Source: Thereva unica (taxonomy: Eukaryota; Arthropoda; Insecta; Diptera; Therevidae). Taken from it: a stretch of 64,000 bases of DNA. The notes under the pieces were generated by a model. It worked only from the letters and a program-made list of their open reading frames with translations. It did no database searches and had not been told where the DNA came from. The stretch covers positions 137,418,101 to 137,482,100 of the forward strand of contig OX465283.1 in NCBI GenBank assembly GCA_949987705.1, in the 5' to 3' direction. Position numbers and translations under genes: made by a program. Position 1 is the stretch's first letter; each line of letters begins with the position of its first letter. Below are positions 33,520-44,326 of this stretch, in pieces.

Positions 33520-34440
33520 ATAAAATGGCCGCCGAAATATAACCGAAAGACAAAATGGCCGGGAAATATGGTTGAAATTGCCAATTTTGTTCCGATTTCA
33601 ACGAAAGTGGGTATCTACCGGTTAATAGCAGGAACACAATGCTCGCCATAAGCCGTGGGCTATGAAAGCTCTATCGCTCTCAAATTTTGCCATCGCTGTC
33701 AATCGTAAAACTAAAATTATAATAGAGCGAAGCGATACCGTAGGCGTTGAAAAAAATTTTTTCCTGTCAAATGAGTTTCAAATTTAAATTGAAACTAATT
33801 TAAACTAATATGAAAAAAAAAAAGAATGCAACACGTGTATTTTTTTTATTTTTAAAATAAAGCACCCTCAGACACAACAAAATTTATCAAAAAGGCACTT
33901 TTTTGTCAAAATAATAACGTTTTATTTGTTGACAGCGGTGTTTTTTTGTATGCATGATTTGGTAGAACTGTAAGCGTCAACCAAAAAATAGAAATAGGTT
34001 CTAATTGTTTGGTCGTAGTTATGGTCACTTCGCCGATAGTTTCATTTTGTTCGTTCCTAGGTAGATACATGGTGTCTATTATTTGTCAACGAAAAGCTTT
34101 TATAGCCCACGGCTTATGGTGAGCATTGTGTTTCAGGTATAATGAAGGTTGCAAATAAAGATTTTGTGGTTAAAACTTATAAATTCAAAATGGCCACGCC
34201 AATATGGCTGACGGATTTGCAAATTGTGTCCCGATACCAATGAAAATCGTTATCTGGGATCTGCAAATATCGAATTTATGATAAGAAAATATAAATTCAA
34301 AATGGCCGCGCCAATATTTCGGACGAATTTTGTTAACTTTGTTCCGATTCTAACAAAAGTGGGTTTTCTAAGGTAGCAAATAACGAATATATGATCGAAA
34401 TTTATAAATTCAAAATTTCGAAGCCAGCCGAAGCCGAATT
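33520..34440 (+). repeat. Satellite-like array of about 112-bp monomers, interrupted by a MITE
   Basis: Monomers share the order AAATTCAAAATGGCC(A/G)CGCC, TTTTGTTCCGAT, GTGGGT-TTCTA, GCAAATA-CGAAT, ATGAT. Starts at 34181, 34293 and 34406 give a period of about 112 bp. An earlier unit (33521-33622) is broken by the MITE at 33622-34140 and resumes at GGTTGCAAATAAAG. The last unit decays near 34440. Confidence 0.75.
33622..34140 (-). mobile_element. MITE copy 2 of an inverted pair
   Basis: This is the reverse-oriented twin of 32830-33350, with over 90 percent identity by eye across the length. It starts AACACAATGCTCGCCATAAG, ends GTGAGCATTGTGTTT, and sits within a satellite monomer whose two halves flank it. 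With copy 1 it forms an inverted repeat of about 510-bp arms separated by about 280 bp. Confidence 0.8.
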
Positions 34441-34948
34441 TTGCAAATAAGGGTCATTTTCCGGTTAGCTGTACGTAGGTTGTTAAAGAGTTGGAAAATC
34501 GGTAAATCTTAACAATCTAGCTACAAATGGAAAATTTTGAACATAGTATATCCTGAAACTCTCCAAGTAATCGGTTAAGAATTGATCAGCAAGGTTTTTT
34601 TTTATAAAGATGGTAAGGAGAAGCGGAAATGTGGGATTTACATATAAAGAATTAAAGAAACCCTCCACCTCGGAAATTTTAGGTATAAGTCTAGGATTCA
34701 GCCCTACTAGCAGAGGCTGGCATGTGGGTAAACAGATAAAACCTGGTCGAGTGACATTGCAGAGAGAGCCCAGGGGTCAAGCATTTGTCGCTCCAATGGT
34801 TGCAGCGAGGCGCAACGGGTTTTAGCTAGTTCTGTATAAATTTTGTTGATCTTAGAGGTGTACTTTCATATTCAAGCTAATAAATCTCTTTTTATGATAT
34901 CACAAGTCAGGGATAAAAATAGTAGTATAGGACGAACAAGGTATTTTT
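34441..34948. other. Non-coding spacer
   Basis: No supported gene; small ORFs only. Confidence 0.4.
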
Positions 34949-34949
34949 T

Positions 34950-36032
34950 AGAGATGCGCCGAATGTTCGGCAGAATAATTATTACCGAATATTTAAATAG
35001 TATTATTTTAAGAGTTACATATTTTAAAGAGGATTTATTCTGGAACCGTACCTACATAGGTAGTATTTGTAAATGAAACCACTTCTTTGTGTAACCATAT
35101 TTATTCAAAAAATCAAAAATTAAGAAAATCGAGAGTCCACACGCGAGTCGACAGAAACGAGACCGATTTGGAACTAGTTTGCAACTTCTTGCGTGCGACT
35201 GTTCTTGCCGGTCAGAAGCAATATCAAGCTGGTGACAGACAAGCGTACCTGGGTTGCATTCAGCGGTTCCATGATATGTGGCGTGTTTCCACCAACACCT
35301 ATTGCGTAGTTGCATTCTGTCCCGGCTTTTAAACATAACCACTCTAGGTAACGAGCGTATGATGCTATGTCGAATGCGGCAATACAGAAAAAGTTGAAAG
35401 TAGACCGACATTTGCGCTGCATGAATCCCATTCACGGAATATTCCGTCAAATCACTTCTATATTGCCTGCCGCCGAATGTAACGCACGTACGCTTGGAAA
35501 TGTCACCAGTTTCAGTTGCGTCGTTGCATTTGTACGTGTCATTATTCAACAAAATCTTCGTGAGCGCAGAACACCGATTCATCACAAATCAGTTGCGCTT
35601 GAGTGTGGACAAAGGTTTCATTTTCGTTGCAAACTGGTTGTTAGCGTGATAATGGTGAAACCAGTTTGAAACTGGGATTGCAAATCAGTCCACTACTCAT
35701 GTGCGTAGGGTGAGGCCCTAATTTCACCAAAATGCATAATATCTCCTCAAAATAGAGAAAAAAGCGGCAAAAGACGAAAAAAACCCTATTAAATGTAAGC
35801 CTTGTACATATTGTGAGGCAACCCACATTTTTTAGCATATTTTTTATCATAGAAATAAATTTCATTCGCTTACTCGATCGGCGAAGGTCGTTATTCTACG
35901 GATTCTCTATTTTATGTATATGAACCAGCTTAATGAACCGAATAATTCGGTCGAATGTTCGGTTCGGTACGTTTTTGACCGAATATTCGGCCGAATATTC
36001 GTATTCGGTCGAACCCATATTCGGCGCATCTC
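34950..36032. mobile_element. hAT-like element with AGAGATGCGCCGAAT ends
   Basis: The left end AGAGATGCGCCGAATGTTCG and the right end (complement of GAGATGCGCCGAATAT) are inverted. The direct repeat TATTTTTT (34942-34949 and 36033-36040) fits an 8-bp hAT duplication. Subterminal regions are rich in GAATATTCGG and TTCGGTCGAA words, especially 35936-36028. Within it, 35130-35700 appears to be a second, nested element, with related left and right edges and words shared with 60120-60210. The 177-codon minus-strand ORF (35052-35585) covers this nested part and resembles no transposase that I know. Confidence 0.75.
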
Positions 36033-36042
36033 TATTTTTTGT

Positions 36043-36340
36043 AACATACTTCTATCCACTTTTCTGCCACAGCATATGTTTAAGTATAAGCGAGTAGCCA
36101 TATCCTGTCGTTGCGGATTGAGCAATTGAGAGGAGAAGATGGAGCGAAATAGTGAGCTTCCATGGATATACCTTTATTGTAGTATGAAGCTTGCTGCTCG
36201 ACAATGGACTCTATGATAGAGGCTTCGACAGTACAAAGAGGTTCAACCATTGAGTTCTAGCCTTACACATAAAAACCATACCATTACCATTAATCCTGTT
36301 CCTAAATTAATCTGGAAACCAAACTCTGCATACAAAGATT
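36043..36340. other. Short non-coding spacer
   Basis: No supported feature. Confidence 0.4.
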
Positions 36341-38470
36341 AGATGTTTTTGTTAAAAAATTATAACAAATTTAAGATAAATTATTTATTATTTTCGAATC
36401 GTCGACTATGAAAATGTTGTTTTAATAAAATATTTAGGGAATGTTTAAACATAGGTCAACTTTTGGTGTTGGGCTGAAACGCCCGCTTTCAAATCCATTT
36501 TTATCACAAAATCTGATTTAACATAATGAGCAATGTAGCGTTTCTATTGAAACTTACTTCAAACAACCAAATCTTTTTAGAACACTAATAAGATATATAC
36601 ATATCCAGTTAGAAGGTGTGTAGAGGATAATTGAGCAGTGACAATCCTTTAGTAGCCTATTTCCGAACTCTACTTAAATTCCTAAAGATGATTTAACACA
36701 AACAAAATTAGTAATAAGTTAGGAGGAGTCCCTTGAGTTTATTGATCATTGGTTTCGATTAGTTGGATTATTATTTTTAAAATATCTAGGTTTTAATATT
36801 GTTCTTGATTAAAATTAAAAGAGAACTATTTTCAATTCTAATCATATCGAGCTATAATTTGTACCTCAAAAATAACTTATTAAAATATTAAAAAAAAGTA
36901 TTTTTTAAAATTGATATTTAATATCTCTCACATTTTAAAGTATTACTAACATATCTATTTATTTTTCTAACATATCCAAAAAAAAGAGAGAAAACTTTCA
37001 ATCAATTACTGGGCACAGAAAAAAATTGTTACAAAGAAAATATCTATAGACTTCAAAAGTCTAACCTTCTTAAAGACAATTATTCTGAAAATTTTCTAAG
37101 AAAAATAAAATTTAAAAAAATAAAACAAAAATAATAATAATTAATAAAAAATATATATATGAAAACAAAAATTGAATATTAAGATAAATAAAAATAAAAA
37201 AAAAAATTATAGACAATAATAAACATAGGAAAATGTAACGTTTTAGTAAAAAAGAAAATAACAACAAATAAAAGTCAATGTAAATTAATAAAATTAATAA
37301 ATAAAATATTTAAAAGAATAAAAAAACAAAAACAAAAAGAGAATATATAAGATTTATTATAGGTAGCCTCTATTGCCATTTTGCATGAAAATAAAATATA
37401 ATAAAAAAATATATAAAATGACAAACATAGTAAAATTTAATAAATAAAACATTTATATATTCGCTATAAGCTTGTATACTTTTAGTCATTAAATAAAATT
37501 CATTGACGTAAGTATATTTATATTTATATAATCACTTAACAAAAGTAAAAAATAAAAAAAAAACAACAACTGAGAAACAATAATAATGAATAAAAGAAAT
37601 TATGAAAACTTATAATTAATTATATATAAAATATCAGGCACAAGTTTAGTTGGTTTTTTTTTATTTATTATAGAATATTGATTGTAACAAACTTGAGCCA
37701 ACAAAAAATAATTAAAAAAAAAAACAACTCCTAATATTTATATCTTTTTACAATTCTTCCAATAAGTGCTTTTAGCACATTTATTGCATTTATTTAATTA
37801 TTTTGTAAATACATTGTTTTTTAAATATATTATTAAAAATAATATTAAAAAAAATGAAAATTTAAAGTAAAGGGAATTACCATGCAATATTTCTCGCTAG
37901 TCATTAAATGAGCCCCTAAAAGACGAGAGATTGAGCTTGATATTTCCCTCTGTTTTATTAAAATAATATTTTTTATTTAAATATATATATTTTTTGCAAA
38001 TATATTTAACAAGAAAATAAATTTAAAAAAAAATAAAACAAAATAAAATGCTGATATTGGTAGAACAAAAAATATATATGTAAGTATGTATGCATTATAT
38101 TTATATATGCTTAGTGAATCATTAATGAGAATGACAAAATAAAAAACAAATATAGTCAAATTTATAAATAATAATAAAATTATAGTAATAATATTATAAT
38201 TAAATATTTAGGTTTAAGTATTGATTTTAAATTATAAGGAAAACGTTGATTTTAGGGAATAGCAAAAACGTTGAAAATGTATTTTGTAAATATTTAAATA
38301 AAAATAATATATAAGTTGAGAAATATAAATAAATAAATAAAATTATCGTAAAATTTGGTAAAATTGAGGGGAATCTATTAGATTACCCCTCAAAAAGTGA
38401 TGCAAGAAAAATATATAGTGAAAATCAATGTGTTTTATTAATACTTTTTTTTATTTAATTTTTATTTATT
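36341..38470. other. Extremely AT-rich block
   Basis: About 2.1 kb is composed almost entirely of A and T, with long AAATAAAATA-type strings, few G or C bases, and many short A runs. No coding, tandem unit or element termini are evident. The composition stands out sharply from both flanks. Confidence 0.7.
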
Positions 38471-39325
38471 GTGGCTGTAAAGAGCTGCTTTTGCCCACCG
38501 CTGCCTTAGACACTCATATTTGTGCAGCGTACGTTGCGTTTATCGGAGGATTTGTGTTGCTTTTATCGTAAGACTTCAGTAACGTCCCAGGACTTAGGAC
38601 TGGAACTAGCATATAAAATTGGATATAGACTACTCATCACTGGCCTACAAAAACTAGGATGACTGGTAAAGAAGTCCAACAATACAAGCACATTATCATA
38701 TTTTATAGCGTTAAAAAAGACTCCAGAAGGAGCTTTGGGATGGGTTGCGGAGCCCGGAAAAATGGCTTTTATGTAACTTTCAGAGTTCCTTTCTTACGAC
38801 ATAAAATCGTATATTACCTCGGCTTTACCGGCCTCAGTTCAATAAAGTTCAGTTCAATCTGCATAAGGCTGGCATGTTCAGTTCGTGTTTGAAATTGTTG
38901 CTGTTTTTCGTAGAAAGTTGGAAATGCAAAAGCTCGTTGGAATTATATTCCTTATTTCCAGTTGATTACTCTCTTTTGGGAAAGCTTTTACGTTTAATCT
39001 CAACTTCATGTTATGTTGGGCAAAATCAGGCTTGATTATTGCTGAGTTCAATATGTGAAAATGTATGGGCACTTAAGTTAAAATTGAGGTTCAATACACC
39101 AGTTTGCTCGAACTTGCGCAGTTCGACTTATGAAACCGGGGTATAAGAGTAAATTAGATGATAACAAAGCACACGATCGTATCAAAAAGGGTACAACTAC
39201 AAGGACGAAGCAAACCTCTTTTCGAACAAAGAAAGATTAGATATTGTAGATAACTTGCTATGTTTAAGGATAAGGCTTACCGTAGAAAATAAGATAAAGT
39301 ACGACATTCATAGACGCTGCAAAAG
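38471..39325. other. Non-coding spacer
   Basis: No supported gene. Short ORFs only. A TTCAGTTCAATAAAGTTCAG stretch contains an AATAAA but is not tied to a transcript. Confidence 0.4.
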
Positions 39326-39329
39326 CTTA

Positions 39330-41420
39330 TTTGGCACTTGTTCCGATTCTGGTCGGTCGGTCGGTCATTCCTTTCTGCACTCTCTTCAAGTGAATCAAGT
39401 TCATGAGACTACCATGGGGGTTTGGAATGGTCTTTTTGCGGTCTGTTCGGACTAGCTTTATTAATGGCGTAAGTGCATTGTTCTGTGAAAATGTCCACAA
39501 TGTTGTCGAGTTGTTCCCGGTTTTTGGGAATACACGGAGGCTTAGGGGTTCTTTGCGATTAGCCTAGTATAGTAAACCCAATATGTCCTGTTGAGGTTTC
39601 TTATTTTAGAAGAGGTGGCTGGTTTAGAATCTTGCAGTTGGAACTCTATAAATCTGTGGTCTGAGAAGGAGTCTTCCTTCAAACCCTTCCAGATCACTAT
39701 TTGGACAGTGGGATCATTACCTTAGCAAGCTTGGTGTTCAGTAGGTAGTTAAAAATAACTTCACCTCGATAACTGGTGGCTGTGCGGCCCCATTGTGTAT
39801 GGTATGGTATGCATCACCTCCCAGGATCGTGGTAGGATAGGTGTTTCTTACTTGGTCATGCAAGGCCATAGGGGGTAGAGCGCCTTCATCACCGTGGCCG
39901 AGGTAGAAAGAGGCCGCCTTGAGTTTCTTTTGTTTAAACTCTAGGTCGACCACACTAAATTGATGGAGAATAAAGGTGCTTATATTATTTTTGACCAGAA
40001 TACATGTTCTGGTTTTTCCCTTAACTTGGTTTAAAAGAGATTAAATTTAGCTGTCCTTAAGCCACAGATCCTGTCACTAGCGATCCATGGCTCTTGGACT
40101 GGGGCAACATCGAATTTACCTGATGCCAAGTGAACCAGAAGCAAAGCGGATGCTATTATACAATGGTGCAGGTTTCCCTGTATCACCTTCACCATTCCCC
40201 TGGGTATATTGCTTCGAAGACAGTCACCTTCGCTTCCTTGTCGCTGGAACTGACTTCGTCGATGTCTGAGCTGAGGAGTTGTCGCTCCGTATACAGGTTA
40301 CTGGTGGCCCTGCCTACCTCGGAGACCCCTGCGACATCGGTTTCCATTATGTTCTGGTTCATCCCCAGATGAACTACGGCTTCCATGTCTGCTTTGTATA
40401 CTTCCGGTTCGATCTCTTGGAAGCCGTTATTCACGGCGTATTTTTCTTTGGCCAGCTGGTTCAGGCATGCCCCATTTAGGAGCAGAATAACTTGTTAGTT
40501 ATTTGGCTCTGTTAGTCTGCTCCATTTTGATGACCTTCCAGTTATCGGTGTTGATGTGAGGGTTAAGGGCCTTCAGCATAGAGAGCATTTCCTCATCCTC
40601 TGGCCCTCGGACGAGAGGGTATATCAGCGGCATTAACTGCCTTGAGTCGGGCGCTCAAATTCCCCGACTCTAGCTATCGTAGCTTTATATAACTCTGCAG
40701 ATCTGGTGTTGTCGCAGGCCGTAAGTTGTATGCTGCCTTGATACCTACCGGCCGGCATCAAGGCATAAGGGGGGAGGTCCTGGGTTGTCTCTCAGGACCT
40801 CCATAGCCACCTTAGCGGGGGCAACTTGTATCTGCCGCTATTGGTGTTTGGAGATCTTCCCATTTTCGTCAATTTTGTCTAGGGTGTCGACACTTTGGTT
40901 CCGTGCGTGGTTTGACTTGCTTTCCCCAAGTAATGTCATCCTGGACTTTGGTGTAGTCCTCCTTCGCCATTTGGCCTTCCCTGATTGGGCTGGTGGCCAA
41001 GCGGCGAAGGATTCTGCTGGCCACGTGGACTTCTTATTGACCTGCTTTTGCCGGGTTTGGTCTTTTCAGGTCCTTGGCCTTTCCACAGACCATTCGCTTC
41101 CCTGATCCTCCGCAGCGGCCGTGCCCGCAGGTGTGCGTTGGGTAGTGACATAGCCGCATGGGGGCAGCAGGTTTGCTACTGGGGAGTCCTTTTTCGAGGG
41201 GTGGAGCTTGTGGCTCCACTTCCACTTGGTTTGGGTTGGCTCGGGGTGCCGTAGCCTTCTTATTTGTGGGGTTTGTAGTCCCTTCCGGTTTTCATTTAGG
41301 TAAACTGGGCAACTTTTTGTTGAAAGTTTTTTGGATGTGTTCAAAAGTACTCCTCCGAGTAGCGGAGATACGAGGTGCACCCGGAGTGAGATGCGCAGTA
41401 CCCGAGTAAAACTAGTTAGA
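39330..41420 (-). pseudogene. LOA/I-like LINE 5' half: ORF1 and start of endonuclease
   Basis: On the minus strand, 40100-41420 encodes a decayed ORF1. It has a basic Pro-rich N-terminal part (about 40936-41225). A middle part follows, with RAELYKATIARVGE-like sequence. The distal part reads QEIEPEVYKADMEAVVHLGM, then a VAGVSEVGRATSNLY block. Downstream, 39738-39953 reads LEFKQKKLKAASFYLGHGDE with GALPPMALHDQV and TTILGGDAYHTI. This is the start of the APE-type endonuclease, where G-D-A-N is expected. The rest of ORF2 is missing or unreadable. The plus-strand ORFs over 40785-41409 are antisense shadows. Confidence 0.65.
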
Positions 41421-41799
41421 AACGCAGGTCGCCAGGGCTATTTTTTAATCTGGGTCCCCAGCCAAGCTGATCAACTGCTGATCGATGTTTTTTATGACTG
41501 TACTGGATGACGCATTGATTGGAGTTTGCAGATGTATGTATATTACAAGCTTGCATGTGCGTGAACTTTTTTATTTTTGAACTTCGTTTCTTGTTTTTCT
41601 AAAAATGGGCTAACAATTGTCTGTGGGGTGTGGGATACCATTTGCTCATAATACCATAGACAAATTATAACGGATATGGGAAAAGTAGCATCAAAACTGT
41701 TTCCCCTTGGTTTTGCGAACTAGGGCCTATTGCCACATGATTTTGTCACTTTAATCATATTTCCTGTGTTAACATAATTGCACACAATTTAGTCGACGA

Positions 41800-42270
41800 C
41801 GACATTACTCATATTTCTTCTTCTTCTTTGATACTGGCGGTCCGAGCGGGACGTCCCCGCAACGGATATGCTGCTGTCAGTGCCGCTGGCTCCCGAACTT
41901 CCAACTGATAAATCGTTGATTCTTAAGTCGCCCTTGATATTTTTTAGCCAGGTTTTCTCCGGTGCCGATCGCAGGATTCTCCAGTCTGTCTCGCAAGAGG
42001 AATTTACATGACAAACTCGGACTTTATACGAGGTTTTTGTATTTCTTCTTCGATCAGTGTCGCATCTTTGTCTAACTGCCTAGTTTTAAAGGTGAACGCA
42101 GAGTGAGACACCGAGAATCTGCCTCAAGCATCCAATTTGGAAGACGTCCGGCTTGACCCGTGCTCATGTTTCCGATCCAAAACGGAAGGATCAACGTTCG
42201 GTAAAGGTTTACTTTCGTTTTAGTGGTAATAATTGTTCGTTTCCATATGCATCTTCATTACATTCTGCAA
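41800..42270 (-). pseudogene. Possible LINE reverse transcriptase C-terminal remnant
   Basis: Minus-strand translation gives TKTKVNLYRTLILPFWIGN near 42160-42240. This resembles the T-K-x-x-L-Y-R-T-L-I-x-P-V segment that precedes the C-terminal tail of several non-LTR elements. The following sequence is full of stops and shows only weak similarity to that tail. Confidence 0.35.
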
Positions 42271-42439
42271 TTTGTTAATTGTAGCTACCTGCGGAGCAAA
42301 TCTATTAACAGTGGGGCACTTACTTTGTGATAACGCGGCAACAGCGATTTGGAGACTGAGCCCCAGCCATAATGGCTTCCCTGGTGCCATGGAGATTTGA
42401 GATATGAATCCTAAGTAAAATTTTAAGCCCTATCAACAG

Positions 42440-42510
42440 CTTAAACCACGAGGGTTTCTAATGACGGGGTTAGCACAGTAGACTAAATAGGTCCCAGTGC
42501 TTGCAAGAAA
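42440..42510 (+). repeat. LOA-like LINE 3' untranslated fragment
   Basis: The order AGCTTAAACC, GGGTTTCTAA, GACGGGGTTAGCACAGTAGA, AAATAGGTC-CAGTGC parallels the 3' untranslated sequence of the LINE copies at 2080-2140 (plus) and 52140-52220 (minus). Confidence 0.6.
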
Positions 42511-42519
42511 TCGCTCAAA

Positions 42520-44325
42520 GAAAGAAGACGAAGAAAAAAGATGCAAGATATCAGTACTTCAAATTCATGTTCTTCCTCTAGTCAACAATGCAATGAAGTA
42601 CATTGTTTATATTGGATTGACGTTTCAATTGAAATGTTAAATGTTCTACCCATGACGTCGATGTGGTTTGCTTAAGTCACTATGGAAGTTTGAAGACATT
42701 GAATATTACATTTACTTATTTTTTATTTGATCGTTGAGGTAGCTACTATCGCCATTCAATAAATACAATTCTTACTAAAGATTTGCCACTAAAAATTCTG
42801 ATTCATTTATTCACTGATTAAATAATTTTTAATTAGCGCAAATCTTGAGAGATTAAATAATGTTTTCAAATAATTTGGTTTCCACTTATCGTTTTAAACA
42901 TGCTCACGACTACGCATTTCAACAAATTACACAAACATAAATATCCTTGTTGAGCCTGCTTCAAAAAAAAATTGTTTTCACGACAATAATACCACATGTC
43001 ACGTGTTGTAGAATAATTGCGTCCCCTTGCGTGCTTTGCCTTTTCCTTCTTTGCCTCTTAATCCTGTGCCTGTGCAAAACACGAACATTTTCGAATATGT
43101 TTTTTATACTAACCAACAAGTTTGAATTTTTAATTATGTTTTTTTTTTACAATGAAACTTTGCCTTCCTGTGATGTTCGATCAATTTTTAATTAATATCT
43201 CATGCATATTCAGCCCTCGAGTGAAATGAGGCCAATAAATGATTTAATAACTCAGCAAAGTTAGTGTGCATGCCTTGTTGCACTTCTCTGTGCACCCCTT
43301 ATCAGTACCGAGGAATTTATCATAACAGCCGGAAAATTACAGCGGCGCGGCAGCATACTCAAAGCGTATTTACTTGTGACTTGCAGTGTACGTTTGTTAT
43401 GCGCCTTAAATTGAATTTTGATAAACGCTCCCAAACAGAACGTCAAGTCCTGGGGCTATTAAATGGTACAGAATATCACGGACAGATCTATCCGCGGACT
43501 AATTAATTACTCGCTGGCACGCCATCCCGGCTGCAAATTCAATTGAGCTACATTTAATTATTTTGATTGCATTTCGCCCGAGTGCAGCTGGGCTAGGAGC
43601 TAGGCTGATCAGTGCGCGGCTTCGCTGCAATAAGGTCGTCGGTTGCGGAACCACCACTAAATCCTATCCTGGTTTCAGGGAATGATTAAGTTGTTTCCAA
43701 TTCAATTTATTTACCTGCGGAAGGAAACGCAGCAAATGAATTGAATTGCATTTGTAGCTTTTAGCGACAAGCAAGACCGCATTGCTGCAGTTGATCTGAG
43801 GCTGAAATGTGGATAATCCCTGGGATATTCTGTATGCTGTAGTAAGCACATTAACGGTTTTTAAACCCTGACTTATGCTGAAGTATTTCAATTGAAATAA
43901 CTATTGAAAATTGTTGCATGCATTGTGGTCTGATAATAGATTCAAAGTCACAAGTGACCCAGAATCGCTGTAAGTTGTAGTTAAATTAAAAACCACAATA
44001 TTATTTCTATGTAAAGTGCTATGTATTTGCACACCATATTTTCCGATTAATTTGATTCAATGATAAGTAAACAATCAAGAAAATTGCTTCAATTCATATG
44101 GGGACAGTACACGACATGATACACAAACACGATTTTAAAATTGATCCCTAGATTTCGGGGGTGGTCAACTATCAGACATTTTTGTGGGCTGATGAAATTG
44201 TCACTGTCTTATAGGAGAGGATATAGATGACCTTTGGTACTTGGTATGAATTAGGGTAAGGTTAATAACGTTACCCATAAAATAATATTATTACGGAACA
44301 AACAATTGCAATGAAGTACGAGAAT
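42520..44325. other. Non-coding region
   Basis: About 1.8 kb with no supported gene or repeat. Base composition is more even at 43200-43900 than in the surrounding spacers. With no homologous copy in the window, I cannot say whether it is regulatory. Confidence 0.4.
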
Positions 44326-44326
44326 A

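Noticed and set aside
35052..35585. 177-codon minus-strand ORF as a transposase gene
   Set aside because: No transposase motif is visible; it overlaps a nested repeat and reads as chance coding.
40785..41409. Several plus-strand ORFs in a GC-richer region
   Set aside because: They are antisense to the LINE ORF1 and show no domain.
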